Positions 17,562 to 25,991 of a DNA stretch of 64,000 bases are shown in pieces. Within the stretch, counting starts at the first letter, position 1. Each line of letters opens with the position of its first letter. Source of the stretch: Mycobacterium sp. (lineage in GTDB: Bacteria > Actinomycetota > Actinomycetes > Mycobacteriales > Mycobacteriaceae); NCBI RefSeq assembly GCF_004298145.1, contig NZ_SCRH01000038.1:1-64000 (forward strand). The letters are read 5' to 3'. The notes beneath the pieces are model-generated. The model saw only the letters and a list, made by a program, of their open reading frames with translations, did no database searches and had not been told where the DNA came from. A program made the position numbers and the translations under genes.

Positions 17562-18794
17562 CGAAATGGGGCCCAGCCGCTTCAGCTGCGTGACGTGCTT
17601 GGGCGACAGCTCCTCCAGGCACGTGACTCCGAGCAGGCGCATCGTGCGGGTCACGCCCTCGCGCAGGATGTCGATCGCCCGGCTCACCCCCGCCTCACCG
17701 CCGGCCATCAGGCCGTACAGGTAGGCCCGCCCGACCAGTGTGCACCGGGCCCCCAGCGCGACCGCGGCGACGATGTCGGCGCCCGACATGATGCCGGTGT
17801 CCACCAGGATCTCGGTGTGCCGACCCAGCTCGCGGGCCACCGTGGGCAGCAGGTGGAAGGGCACCGGGGCCCGGTCCAGTTGGCGCCCACCGTGGTTGGA
17901 CAACACGATGCCGTCGACGCCGCGGTCGACGACCGCGCGGGCATCGTCAAGCGTCTGGATCCCTTTCACGACGAGCTTGCCGGGCCATTGCTCCTTGATC
18001 CACTCCAAGTCATCGAAGGTCAGGCTGGGGTCGAACATCGTGCTCAGATACTCGGCGACGGTGCCGGGCCAGCGGTCCAGCGACGCGAACGCCAGCGGCT
18101 CGGTGGTCAACAGATCGAACCACCACCTGGGGTGGGGCACCGCGTCCAGTACGGTTCGCAGCGTCAGCGTGGGCGGGATCGTCATCCCGTTGCGGTTGTC
18201 GCGCAGTCGCGCGCCGGAGACCGGGACGTCGACGGTGGCCAGCAGGGTGTCGAAGCCGGCGTCGGCGGCCCGTTTCACCAGCGCCATCGAGCGTTCGCGG
18301 TCGCGCCACATGTAGAGCTGAAACCACTTGCGGCCCTGCGGGACGGCGGTGACCAGGTCCTCGATCGCGCAGGTGCCCAGCGTGGACAGGGAAAACGGGA
18401 TCCCTGCTCGGGCCGCCGCTTGCGCGCCGGCGATCTCGCCTTCGGTGTGCATCAGCCGGGTGAACCCGGTGGGCGCGATCCCGAACGGCAGGACGACCGG
18501 TTGGCCGAACACATTCCATCCGGCAGTCACGTTGCTGACGTCGCGCAGGATCGTCGGATGAAATTCGATGTCGCGGAAGGCTTGTCGGGCACGCTCGAGG
18601 GACAGCTCGTCTTCGGCGGCACCGTCGGTGTAGTCGAACGCCGCCTTCGGAGTGCGTCGTTTGGCGATACGCCGCAGATCCTCGATGGTGTAGGCGGCGG
18701 CGAGGCGGCGCTTGGTCGCGTTGAACTCGGGCCGCTTGAAATGCATGAGCGGGGCGAGGTCGCGCACTGTGGGCACTCGTCGTTGGGAGGACAT
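17550..18794 (-). CDS. lldD2: FMN-dependent L-lactate dehydrogenase (LldD2)
   Basis: This is a membrane-associated flavoenzyme of the alpha-hydroxyacid oxidase family that oxidises L-lactate to pyruvate and feeds electrons to quinone. The 414-residue protein has the FMN/active-site stretch [15 protein letters not shown] (catalytic His, with Arg) and [15 protein letters not shown] near the C-terminus. Its length and start ([10 protein letters not shown]) agree with Rv1872c as I recall it. The upstream in-frame extension overlaps the divergent DUF1810 gene and was rejected; only 18 bp separate the two start codons, so promoters must lie inside or overlap the genes. Confidence 0.95.
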   Translation of the reverse strand: MSSQRRVPTVRDLAPLMHFKRPEFNATKRRLAAAYTIEDLRRIAKRRTPKAAFDYTDGAAEDELSLERARQAFRDIEFHPTILRDVSNVTAGWNVFGQPVVLPFGIAPTGFTRLMHTEGEIAGAQAAARAGIPFSLSTLGTCAIEDLVTAVPQGRKWFQLYMWRDRERSMALVKRAADAGFDTLLATVDVPVSGARLRDNRNGMTIPPTLTLRTVLDAVPHPRWWFDLLTTEPLAFASLDRWPGTVAEYLSTMFDPSLTFDDLEWIKEQWPGKLVVKGIQTLDDARAVVDRGVDGIVLSNHGGRQLDRAPVPFHLLPTVARELGRHTEILVDTGIMSGADIVAAVALGARCTLVGRAYLYGLMAGGEAGVSRAIDILREGVTRTMRLLGVTCLEELSPKHVTQLKRLGPISPPV

Positions 18795-18812
18795 GTGTGC
18801 AACCGTAGTCAG

Positions 18813-19295
18813 ATGGAATCGGCAGGCGACCCCTTCGATCTCCAACGTTTTGTGGAGGCGCAGGATCCGGTCTACGGCAACGTCGTCGGCGAACTCCGCG
18901 ACGGACGTAAGCGCAGTCACTGGATGTGGTTTGTCTTCCCGCAGCTGCGCGGTCTGGGCGGCAGCCCGACCGCAGTCCACTACGGTATCTCCTCGCTGGA
19001 CGAAGCTCGCGCGTACCTGCGCCATGAACTGCTGGGGCCGCGACTGCGCGAATGCGCCCGGCTGGTCACCACGGTGCAAGGACGAACGATCGGACAGATA
19101 TTCGGCTCGCCCGACGACCTCAAGCTGCGCTCGTCGATGACGCTGTTCGCCCGCGCCAGCGACGACAACCGCGACTTCCTCGCGGTGCTCGAGAAGTATT
19201 ACGACGGCCGCCAGGACGAGCTGACCCTGGGGCGCCTACGCCCGATGGGGACGACCCGCTTCACCCGGCTACACCACGCTCGCGATCGCCCCTAG
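18813..19295 (+). CDS. DUF1810 protein (Rv1873-like) with a repeat-encoded C-terminus
   Basis: The 160-residue helical protein begins [16 protein letters not shown] and has [15 protein letters not shown] and the block [22 protein letters not shown], typical of DUF1810. Function is unknown. I recall 145 residues for Rv1873; here the last 19 residues (from about MGTTRFTR to DRP) are encoded by the first of three 56-bp tandem repeats and are not expected in the family, so the natural end was probably replaced when the repeat arose. Confidence 0.9.
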   Translation: MESAGDPFDLQRFVEAQDPVYGNVVGELRDGRKRSHWMWFVFPQLRGLGGSPTAVHYGISSLDEARAYLRHELLGPRLRECARLVTTVQGRTIGQIFGSPDDLKLRSSMTLFARASDDNRDFLAVLEKYYDGRQDELTLGRLRPMGTTRFTRLHHARDRP

Positions 19296-19408
19296 GCCCG
19301 ATGGGGACGACCCGCTTCACCCGGCTACACCGCGCTCGCGATCGCCCCTAGGCCCGATGGGGACGACCCGCTTCACCCGGCTACACCGCGCTCGCGATCG
19401 CCCCTAGG
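19241..19408. repeat. Three tandem 56-bp repeats between convergent genes
   Basis: Copies at 19241-19296, 19297-19352 and 19353-19408 are nearly identical (one A/G difference seen in copy 1). Each ends in CCTAGG, a palindrome that gives TAG on both strands: copy 1 stops the DUF1810 gene on the plus strand and copy 3 stops the GH13 gene on the minus strand. The number of copies is likely to vary between strains. Confidence 0.95.
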
Positions 19409-20732
19409 CCAGACGTAGAATTCGCCAGCCGTGCGGGTCCACGACCAGTGCGTCGACCACCTCTGGCGGCGGCACCGCCGATCCGCCGATGACCTGTGCG
19501 CGCCCCCTGCCCAGCTCTGACAACGAAACATGCAGCGGTTCGCCGTCGATGTTGAGCACCACCAGCAGGGCATCGTGGCCGTTACGCGTCTCATAGACGT
19601 AGTGCCGGTTTTCCAGCCGCAACGCGGTGGTGGATGCCGCATGCAGCCACGGGTGGCGCCGACGCAACCCGACCAGGTACTGGTGCAACGCCCAGACCTC
19701 GATACCGAAGTCATCCAGTTGCAGTGGGGGAGAGCTGAATTCCGGGCGCACGACGTCGTCACCGCCAAACCGTTCTTCCTTGACGCCGTGAAACCCGAGC
19801 TCGTCGCCGGCGTAGATGCAGGGCACCCCGCCGATGGTGAGCAGGAGCACCAGCGCGTGGGCCACATGCGCGGGGTTTCCCAGCCGGCTGGCGATGCGGG
19901 TGACGTCGTGATTGCCGATGAACGTCAGTGGCGCGAAGCGGCGCAGAAAGTCGTTGTGGCGCTGCAGCGCCCAATCCAACTCGAAGAAGTTGCCGTCGTT
20001 GAGGCTGCTCCAGATCGCCTTCCACAACTCGTATTGGGTGGCCGAGTCGAACGTGGCGGCCTCGACGACGGTGGCGTAGTCGCCGTGGATGAGTTCGCCG
20101 ACGAACCAAGCCTCCGGATACCGCTCGCGCACCCGAGGCAGCGTGGACGCCCAGAAGCGTTGCGGAACCGCGTAAGCCGCGTCGAGACGCCAGCCGTCGG
20201 CGCCGCGCCCCAACCAGTGCGCCATCACCTCGACGGTGTAATCCACGACTTCGGGATTGTCATGGTTGAGGGTGATCAGCCCGTCGTGGCCTTCGAACGT
20301 GTGAAAGCGTCCCGGACGTCCGCGGAACCACCGCGCGGCGGCGGCGTCGTCGGGCGCCTCCCGGTAGCGCGGGAAATCCACCCCGACATGGTTGAACACG
20401 CCGTCGAGCAGCACGCGCAGGCCGCGCCGGTGCGCTTCGGCGACGAGGTGTTCGAAATCGGCGTCATCACCGAGTCGGGGATCGATGCGGTAGTGGTCGG
20501 TGGTGTCGTAACCGTGTGTGCGCGAGGCGAAGATCGGGCCGAGCGCGATGCCGGATGCCCCGAGTTCGATGGCGTGGTCGAACCAGTCGACGAGCCGCCG
20601 CAACCGGTGTTCGTCCGGTTGCGGCGGCTCGTTTGACTGCGGCACGGGGAACGCGCCCACGAACCCCAGGGGGTAGACCTGCCACCAGATCGCGTCCGGG
20701 ACCCAGCTGGGTCCCGACACGGCACCGGTCAC
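19404..20732 (-). CDS. GH13 alpha-amylase family glycoside hydrolase
   Basis: The 442-residue protein has the (beta/alpha)8 catalytic barrel and all four GH13 regions: VLLDGVFNHVG, GWRLDAAY (nucleophile Asp), WFVGELIHG (acid/base Glu) and FIGNHD (third Asp), followed by a small C-terminal beta domain. The exact substrate (maltodextrin, trehalose or glycogen pieces) cannot be told. No signal peptide is seen, so it is likely cytosolic. The open frame could begin at 20777 inside ahpD; GTG 20732, just after the ahpD stop region, was preferred. The last codon and stop lie in the 56-bp repeat. Confidence 0.88.
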   Translation of the reverse strand: MTGAVSGPSWVPDAIWWQVYPLGFVGAFPVPQSNEPPQPDEHRLRRLVDWFDHAIELGASGIALGPIFASRTHGYDTTDHYRIDPRLGDDADFEHLVAEAHRRGLRVLLDGVFNHVGVDFPRYREAPDDAAAARWFRGRPGRFHTFEGHDGLITLNHDNPEVVDYTVEVMAHWLGRGADGWRLDAAYAVPQRFWASTLPRVRERYPEAWFVGELIHGDYATVVEAATFDSATQYELWKAIWSSLNDGNFFELDWALQRHNDFLRRFAPLTFIGNHDVTRIASRLGNPAHVAHALVLLLTIGGVPCIYAGDELGFHGVKEERFGGDDVVRPEFSSPPLQLDDFGIEVWALHQYLVGLRRRHPWLHAASTTALRLENRHYVYETRNGHDALLVVLNIDGEPLHVSLSELGRGRAQVIGGSAVPPPEVVDALVVDPHGWRILRLA

Positions 20733-20742
20733 GACGGCACGA

Positions 20743-21279
20743 TCAGCCGACGGTTGCCAGCGTCTGGGAAGCGACAATCGCCTGGGCCACGCCGGAAACG
20801 ATCGCCGCGGCCTTCAGTGCCTCCTGGATGGTTTCCCGGCTGACACCGGCTTCGCGCAGCGTGTGCTCATGCGAGGCCACGCAATCCGGGCATCCGTTGA
20901 TCGACGACACGGCAAAGCACCACAGCTCGAAGTTCGCCTTCGCCACGCCGGGATTGGCGATGATGTTCATCCGCAATCCCGCGCGCAGGTCGTCGTACTT
21001 GCCATCGAGGAAGCCCCGGCCGCGGTAGAACACATTGTTCATGGCCATGACCGATGCGGCTCCCAGCGCCGCGTTGTATGCCTCGGCGGACAGGGTGTTG
21101 GCCGCCTCGGTGCCAATCTCGTTGAGCACCTGCGCGTTCCGGGTGGCCGCGGCGCTCGCCAACAGCGTGCCCCACAGCTGCTCCTCATTGAGCTCGGTCG
21201 TGCGAGTGATCGAACCCAGGTTGAGCTTGAGGTCCTTGGCGTACTCGGGCAGCGCTTCTTTGAGGTTTTCTACGCTCAT
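20743..21279 (-). CDS. ahpD: Alkyl hydroperoxide reductase AhpD
   Basis: AhpD is the thiol-disulfide adaptor that reduces AhpC, itself reduced by lipoamide on SucB with Lpd. The 178-residue helical protein has the active-site pair C130-P-D-C133, with Glu118 and His137, the residues of the known proton relay. It lies 38 bp downstream of ahpC on the same strand and is surely co-transcribed. Confidence 0.98.
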   Translation of the reverse strand: MSVENLKEALPEYAKDLKLNLGSITRTTELNEEQLWGTLLASAAATRNAQVLNEIGTEAANTLSAEAYNAALGAASVMAMNNVFYRGRGFLDGKYDDLRAGLRMNIIANPGVAKANFELWCFAVSSINGCPDCVASHEHTLREAGVSRETIQEALKAAAIVSGVAQAIVASQTLATVG

Positions 21280-21317
21280 CCCGCCTCCTCATGAGACCTT
21301 ATGCGATCGGGTCCAAA

Positions 21318-21905
21318 TCAGGCCGACTGCTTGAGCAGCTCGGTGGCGTCCAGCGTCGGGTCACCCTTGCGCCAGTTGCAAGCGCACAGTTCGTCGGATT
21401 GCAGGGCGTCCAGAACGCGCAGCACTTCCTCGACGTTGCGGCCCACGGAACCCGCGGTGACCGAAACGAACTGGATCTCGTTGTTGGGGTCCACGAGGAA
21501 GGTCGCCCGGTCGGCCACGCCCTCGGCGTTGAGCACACCGGTTGCCAGGCTCAGCTCCCGCTTGATGTCCGAGAGCATCGGGAAGGGCAAGTTCTTGAGG
21601 TCCTCGTGCTGGGCACGCCAGTTGAAGTGCACGAACTCGCTGTCGATGGACGCGCCCAGAACCTGAGCGTCGCGGTCCTCGAACTCGTCGTTGAGCTTGC
21701 CGAAGGCGGCAATCTCGGTCGGGCACACGAAGGTGAAGTCCTTCGGCCAGAAGAACACCACGCGCCACTTGCCGGCGTGGTCTTCGCTGGTGATGGTGGT
21801 GAAGTAGTCGTCAGGCTGCTTGGCGTCGACCTTGGACAGGTCGCCCGCGATCAGCGCAGTGAGCTCGTAGTCGGGGAACTGGTCGCCGATGGTTAGCAGA
21901 GGCAT
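21318..21905 (-). CDS. ahpC: Alkyl hydroperoxide reductase AhpC (peroxiredoxin)
   Basis: This is a 2-Cys peroxiredoxin that reduces organic peroxides and peroxynitrite. The 195-residue protein has the peroxidatic Cys61 in FTFVCPTE and Cys174/Cys176 (ELCACNW), the three-cysteine arrangement known for mycobacterial AhpC. It is divergent from oxyR with 103 bp between the start codons, which fits direct OxyR control. Confidence 0.98.
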   Translation of the reverse strand: MPLLTIGDQFPDYELTALIAGDLSKVDAKQPDDYFTTITSEDHAGKWRVVFFWPKDFTFVCPTEIAAFGKLNDEFEDRDAQVLGASIDSEFVHFNWRAQHEDLKNLPFPMLSDIKRELSLATGVLNAEGVADRATFLVDPNNEIQFVSVTAGSVGRNVEEVLRVLDALQSDELCACNWRKGDPTLDATELLKQSA

Positions 21906-21994
21906 GTCCGCTCCTTATCTGGATTAACTCAAAATTAGCTGTCTTCCCACCATATTGCCGCGTACCCTTCTTGAAGTAAAGGTGATACTTCCCA

Positions 21995-22006
21995 CTATAC
22001 TTATAG
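21995..22006. promoter_or_regulatory. Dyad in the ahpC-oxyR intergenic region (candidate OxyR site)
   Basis: CTATA-CT-TATAG lies immediately before the oxyR start, nested within a wider ATAC...GTAT symmetry (about 21985-22010). LysR-type regulators bind AT-rich interrupted dyads, and this AT-rich stretch stands out from the GC-rich surroundings. The exact OxyR contact site was not established. Confidence 0.45.
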
Positions 22007-22008
22007 GT

Positions 22009-22944
22009 ATGACCGATAAGACTTATCAGCCGACACTAGCCGGGCTTCGCGCGTTCGTCGCGGTGGCCGAAAAGCGTCAATTCAGTAGTGCGGCAGTCGC
22101 TCTCGGCGTCAGCCAGTCGACCTTGTCGCAGGCCCTCTCGGCACTCGAGGCGGGCCTGGGTACCCGGCTCGTAGAACGCTCGACACGGCGTGTCTTCTTG
22201 ACACCCGAAGGCGCGGAGCTGCTGCCGCGCGCCCAGGCCGTCGTCGAGGCGACCGACGTATTCACCGCAGCCGCCGCGGGCGCCTCGGATCCATTGCGGG
22301 CCGGTATGCGGCTGGGGCTGATTCCCACCGTGGCGCCCTACGTGCTGCCGACCGTGCTGGCCGGGGTCGCCGAGCAATTACCGGGGCTGACGTTGCGGGT
22401 GACGGAAGACCAGACCGAACGGTTGTTGGCGGTCTTGCGTGAGGGGGCACTGGACGCGGCATTGATCGCCCTGCCGGCCGCGACCGCCGGGGTCAGCGCG
22501 ATTCCCATCTACGACGAGGATTTCGTTCTCGCCCTGCCTCCCGGCCATCGGCTGGCGGGCAAGCGTCGAGTTCCTGCGACGGTGCTTGCCGACCTGCCGC
22601 TGCTGCTGCTGGACGAGGGGCACTGCCTGCGCGACCAGGCGCTGGAGGTCTGCCACAAGGCGGGGGTGCGAGCGGAGCTGGCCAACACCAGGGCGGCGTC
22701 ACTGGCGACCGCGGTCCAATGCGTGACAGGCGGTTTGGGTGTGACGCTGATTCCGCAGAGCGCCGTGCCGGTCGAGGCCTCGAGAAGCCGCCTGGGCCTT
22801 GCGCAGTTCGCGGCGCCGCGCCCGGGGCGGCGGATCGGCTTGGTCTACCGCTCGTCGAGTGGCCGCGACGAGTCCTACCGCCAGCTGGCCGGGCTCATCG
22901 GGAAGTTGATCAGCAGCCAACACCAAGTGCGGCTGGTGAAGTAG
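22009..22944 (+). CDS. oxyR: OxyR, LysR-type peroxide sensor
   Basis: This is an intact LysR regulator of 311 residues: winged HTH at the N-terminus ([20 protein letters not shown]) and a periplasmic-binding-like sensor domain. Two Cys with the nine-residue spacing of the E. coli redox pair are present, C206 and C215 ([14 protein letters not shown]), so peroxide sensing is probably preserved. The M. tuberculosis copy is a known pseudogene; this one has no stop or frameshift. ATG 22009 was chosen over upstream starts because [16 protein letters not shown] fits the family. Confidence 0.96.
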   Translation: MTDKTYQPTLAGLRAFVAVAEKRQFSSAAVALGVSQSTLSQALSALEAGLGTRLVERSTRRVFLTPEGAELLPRAQAVVEATDVFTAAAAGASDPLRAGMRLGLIPTVAPYVLPTVLAGVAEQLPGLTLRVTEDQTERLLAVLREGALDAALIALPAATAGVSAIPIYDEDFVLALPPGHRLAGKRRVPATVLADLPLLLLDEGHCLRDQALEVCHKAGVRAELANTRAASLATAVQCVTGGLGVTLIPQSAVPVEASRSRLGLAQFAAPRPGRRIGLVYRSSSGRDESYRQLAGLIGKLISSQHQVRLVK

Positions 22945-22979
22945 ACCTACCCGACGCCCGCCGGCGGTAGGTTCGCCCT

Positions 22980-23681
22980 ATGGAAAAGGTGATCGCGGTG
23001 CTCATGCGCGCCGACTCCGACGACGACTGGTGCGCCCGGCAGCGGGGCCCGGTCGCCGAGGCGCTGCTGGGGCTGGGCGTGCTCGGACTGTCGGTCAATG
23101 TTCGCGACGACGCCGTGCGCCGGTCGTTGATGACTCTCACGACGCTGGACCCGCCGGTCGCCGCGGTGGTGAGCATGTGGACCCAGCAGTGCTACGGCGA
23201 GCAGCTGACGGCGGCGCTCGAGTTGCTCGCCCAGGAGTGCGAGCAGCTCGCCGCGTATCTGGTGACCGAATCGGTTCCGCTGAGTGCGCCGGCCGTCGAG
23301 TTCGGTGCCCGCACACCGGGTTTGGCCAATATCGCGTTGCTGCGCCGGCCCGCCGACATGGACCGGGCGACGTGGCTGACCCGTTGGCAACGCGACCACA
23401 CGCCGGTGGCCATCGAGACGCAGTCGACGTTCGGCTACACCCAGAACTGGGTGGTGCGCGCGCTCACGCCGGACGCACCGGGAATCGCCGGCATCGTCGA
23501 GGAGTTGTTCCCCGCGGAGGCGATCACCGATCTTCAGGCGTTTTTCGGAGCCGCCGACGACAACGATTTGCAGCACAGGCTAGGACGAATGGTGGCCAGC
23601 ACGACGGCATTTGGCGCCAACGAGAACATCGACACCGTGCCGACCAGCCGCTACCTCATCAGCACGCCATTCACACAATGA
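22980..23681 (+). CDS. EthD-like dimeric alpha-beta barrel protein (Rv1874-like)
   Basis: The 233-residue protein appears to hold two ferredoxin-like repeats; the second (ALLRRPADMDRATWLTRWQRDHTPVA) has the W-x3-H pattern of EthD domains. No catalytic signature is plain. Position and length fit Rv1874 as recalled. It is 9 bp upstream of the pyridoxamine-oxidase-like gene and probably shares its transcript. Confidence 0.7.
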   Translation: MEKVIAVLMRADSDDDWCARQRGPVAEALLGLGVLGLSVNVRDDAVRRSLMTLTTLDPPVAAVVSMWTQQCYGEQLTAALELLAQECEQLAAYLVTESVPLSAPAVEFGARTPGLANIALLRRPADMDRATWLTRWQRDHTPVAIETQSTFGYTQNWVVRALTPDAPGIAGIVEELFPAEAITDLQAFFGAADDNDLQHRLGRMVASTTAFGANENIDTVPTSRYLISTPFTQ

Positions 23682-23690
23682 GGAGTTCAG

Positions 23691-24134
23691 ATGACAACGC
23701 TGCGCGACGCCGCGGAATTGGCCGCGGCGGAAAGCGGACTGGCGGTGGTATCCACCGTTCGCGGTGACGGGACGGTGCAGGCGTCGCTGGTCAACGTGGG
23801 CCTGTTGTCGCACCCGGCGAATGGTCAACCGGTTCTGGGGTTTACCACCTACGGCAGAGTCAAGCTGGCTAACCTGCGTGCCCGGCCGCAGTTGGCCGTC
23901 ACCTTCCGCAACGGGTGGCAATGGGCGACCGTCGAGGGACGCGCGGAGCTGGTCGGGCCCGATGACACCCAGCCATGGCTGACGGATGCCGATCGGTTGC
24001 GGTTGCTGCTGCGCGACGTGTTCACCGCCGCGGGCGGCAGCCACGACAACTGGGACGAGTACGACCGGGTGATGGCACGGGAGCGACGCGCCGTGGTGCT
24101 GGTCGCCCCAACCCGCGTCTACAGCAACGGTTGA
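23691..24134 (+). CDS. PPOX-class F420-dependent oxidoreductase (Rv1875-like)
   Basis: The 147-residue split-beta-barrel protein of the pyridoxamine-phosphate-oxidase group has the features VQASLVNVGLLSHPANGQPVL-like core strands, VKLANLRARPQLAVTF and WATVEGRAELV. Family members use F420 or a flavin; F420 use is an inference from the mycobacterial setting. Short spacing to the EthD-like gene upstream and to the crotonase downstream (19 bp) suggests an operon. Confidence 0.85.
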   Translation: MTTLRDAAELAAAESGLAVVSTVRGDGTVQASLVNVGLLSHPANGQPVLGFTTYGRVKLANLRARPQLAVTFRNGWQWATVEGRAELVGPDDTQPWLTDADRLRLLLRDVFTAAGGSHDNWDEYDRVMARERRAVVLVAPTRVYSNG

Positions 24135-24153
24135 GCGGGCTTAGGCTGCGGGG

Positions 24154-24903
24154 GTGGCGCTGCAGATCGATGACGACAAGCGGGTGCGCACCCTCACGCT
24201 GAACCGGCCGGAGGCGCTCAACGCCTTCAACGAAGCCCTGTACGACGCCACCGCCGAGGCGCTGCTGGCCGCCGCCGACGATCCCGAGGTGGCCGTCGTC
24301 CTGCTGACCGGTGCGGGTCGTGGCTTCAGCGCCGGTACCGACCTGGGCGAGATGCAGGCCCGCATCACCGACCCGGACTTCACCCCCGGCAAGCATGGCT
24401 TCATCGGGCTCGTCAAGGCGCTCAGCGCGTTTCCCAAGCCACTGATCTGCGCGGTGAACGGCGTCGGGGTGGGGATTGGCGCCACGATTCTCGGCTATGC
24501 CGACCTGGCCTTCATGTCGTCGACGGCCCGCTTGAAGTGCCCGTTCACCAGCCTGGGCGTAGCGCCGGAAGCGGCGTCGTCATATCTGCTGCCGCAGCTG
24601 GTGGGCCGCCAGAACGCCGCCTGGCTGTTGATGTCGTCCGAATGGGTCGACGCCGGCGAGGCGTTGCGGATGGGTCTGATCTGGCGTGTCTGCGAACCGG
24701 ACGAGTTGCTGCCGCAGGCCCGTCACCATGCCGAAATCCTTGCCTCACGGCCGATCTCGAGTTTGATGGCCGTCAAGCACACGATGATGGAACCGGTCCG
24801 CCCCGAGATTGCGGCGGCCACCGCGCGGGAAAACGCGCACTTCGCCGAGCTCATGGGCGCGCAAGCCAACGCAGCGGCGCTGGCTGATTTCAATAAGGGC
24901 TGA
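24154..24903 (+). CDS. Enoyl-CoA hydratase/isomerase (crotonase) family
   Basis: The 249-residue protein has the crotonase signatures LTLNRPEALNAFN near the N-terminus, GRGFSAGTDLGEM (first oxyanion-hole segment) and NGVGVGIGATILGYADL (second), with SLGVAPEAASSYLLP. In the second active-site stretch, Glu of APEA is retained but the other hydratase Glu is not obvious, so an isomerase role is as likely as hydration. Start is GTG 24154. The substrate is unknown. Confidence 0.88.
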   Translation: MALQIDDDKRVRTLTLNRPEALNAFNEALYDATAEALLAAADDPEVAVVLLTGAGRGFSAGTDLGEMQARITDPDFTPGKHGFIGLVKALSAFPKPLICAVNGVGVGIGATILGYADLAFMSSTARLKCPFTSLGVAPEAASSYLLPQLVGRQNAAWLLMSSEWVDAGEALRMGLIWRVCEPDELLPQARHHAEILASRPISSLMAVKHTMMEPVRPEIAAATARENAHFAELMGAQANAAALADFNKG

Positions 24904-24951
24904 CGCGTTTCGATAAACGCGTTTCGATAGCGGCTGATGCGGCGTCCGGGG

Positions 24952-25137
24952 TCAGGCCGACGGCGCCGTCTCTAATTTCGCCGAGTCGGCGAGGATCGCC
25001 CGCAGTGTGCGCCGGCAGCGACCGCAGTCACCGCCCGCCCCGCATGCCGCGGCGATTTCTTTGGATGTCGATGCGCCCTGCGCCACGACGTCGCACACGG
25101 TCTGGCTGGTGGCCCCGACGCACAGGCACACGTACAT
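24952..25137 (-). CDS. bfd: Bacterioferritin-associated ferredoxin (BFD-like [2Fe-2S])
   Basis: The 61-residue protein has the BFD four-Cys pattern C4-x-C6 ... C38-x2-C41 that binds a [2Fe-2S] cluster. Bfd gives electrons to bacterioferritin to release stored iron. It is divergent from bfrA, and the two IdeR-like boxes lie between the genes, suggesting shared iron control of storage and release. Confidence 0.92.
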   Translation of the reverse strand: MYVCLCVGATSQTVCDVVAQGASTSKEIAAACGAGGDCGRCRRTLRAILADSAKLETAPSA

Positions 25138-25266
25138 CAGCGCACCCCCTGCATGCGGGTATGTCCCTGGTCGAAGACTCGGTCATGCGAGCGCGTGTCA
25201 GCTCCGCGCCTGGCCTCCCGTATCCTCGGGCGTCCCGGCGAAGGTGCCGAACGAACGTGCCGCATA

Positions 25267-25285
25267 TTAGTGGAGTCTAACCTAA
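25267..25285. promoter_or_regulatory. IdeR box 1 (bfd/bfrA intergenic)
   Basis: TTAGTGGAGTCTAACCTAA matches 15 of 19 bases of the IdeR consensus TTAGGTTAGSCTAACCTAA; the right half is perfect. It lies about 190 bp before the bfrA start. Confidence 0.8.
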
Positions 25286-25290
25286 CTTGA

Positions 25291-25309
25291 TTAGAGAAGT
25301 CTAACCTAA
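25291..25309. promoter_or_regulatory. IdeR box 2 (bfd/bfrA intergenic)
   Basis: TTAGAGAAGTCTAACCTAA also matches 15 of 19 consensus bases with the same perfect right half. It is centred 24 bp from box 1. A tandem arrangement upstream of bfrA fits the iron-activated bfrA control known in M. tuberculosis. The 338-bp intergenic region holds no other gene. Confidence 0.8.
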
Positions 25310-25476
25310 TAAAGGGTTACCTAGGTCACTTCGGCAACGCACTGAGTGCAGCCAAACCTTGCTGGAACATTTGCGGCGGCCGTGGCAAAGTGCTGGTACA
25401 GCCCAAGTTTGTGCGCTCCAGCCCAGCGCATCGACCGCGGCCGAACATGACAGCCGCAGCCACCGTAGGAGTGAAA

Positions 25477-25956
25477 ATGCAAGGGGATCCGGACGTTTTG
25501 CGTCTACTCAACGAACAGTTGACGAGCGAGCTCACCGCGATCAACCAATACTTTCTGCATTCCAAGATGCAGGACAACTGGGGGTTCACCGAGTTAGCTG
25601 AGCACACCCGTGCCGAGTCCTTCGATGAGATGCGCCACGCCGAGTCGATCACCGACCGCATCCTGTTGCTCGACGGGTTGCCGAACTACCAGCGCCTCTT
25701 CTCGCTGCGCATCGGCCAGACGTTGCGCGAGCAGTTCGAGGCCGACCTGGCCATCGAGTACGAGGTGATGGACCGGCTCAAGCCCGCCATCATCCTGTGC
25801 CGGGAAAAGCAGGATTCCACCACCGCCACCCTCTTCGAGGACATCGTCGCCGACGAGGAAAAGCACATCGACTACCTGGAGACGCAGCTGGAGTTGATGG
25901 ACAAGCTGGGCGTGGAGCTGTACTCGGCGCAGTGCGTCTCCCGGCCACCCAGCTGA
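25477..25956 (+). CDS. bfrA: Bacterioferritin BfrA
   Basis: This is a heme-containing 24-mer ferritin that oxidises Fe(II) and stores it as mineral. The 159-residue protein shows ferroxidase ligands E18, E51, H54 and later E/H in EEKHIDYLE, and Met52, the heme ligand at the dimer interface. Length and start (MQGDPDVLRLL) equal M. tuberculosis BfrA; the upstream in-frame ATGs add unrelated residues. It is preceded by two IdeR boxes and a divergent bfd. Confidence 0.98.
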   Translation: MQGDPDVLRLLNEQLTSELTAINQYFLHSKMQDNWGFTELAEHTRAESFDEMRHAESITDRILLLDGLPNYQRLFSLRIGQTLREQFEADLAIEYEVMDRLKPAIILCREKQDSTTATLFEDIVADEEKHIDYLETQLELMDKLGVELYSAQCVSRPPS

Positions 25957-25991
25957 CCTGGGCCGCACGAAATAGGTAATCTCGGGCTGGC

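Noticed and set aside
17508..18812. Long upstream extension of the DUF1810 frame
   Set aside because: It is antisense to lldD2 and lacks DUF1810 features; the family start is at 18813.
1..19408. CRISPR array from the tandem repeats
   Set aside because: The repeats have no unique spacers between them and no cas genes are present.
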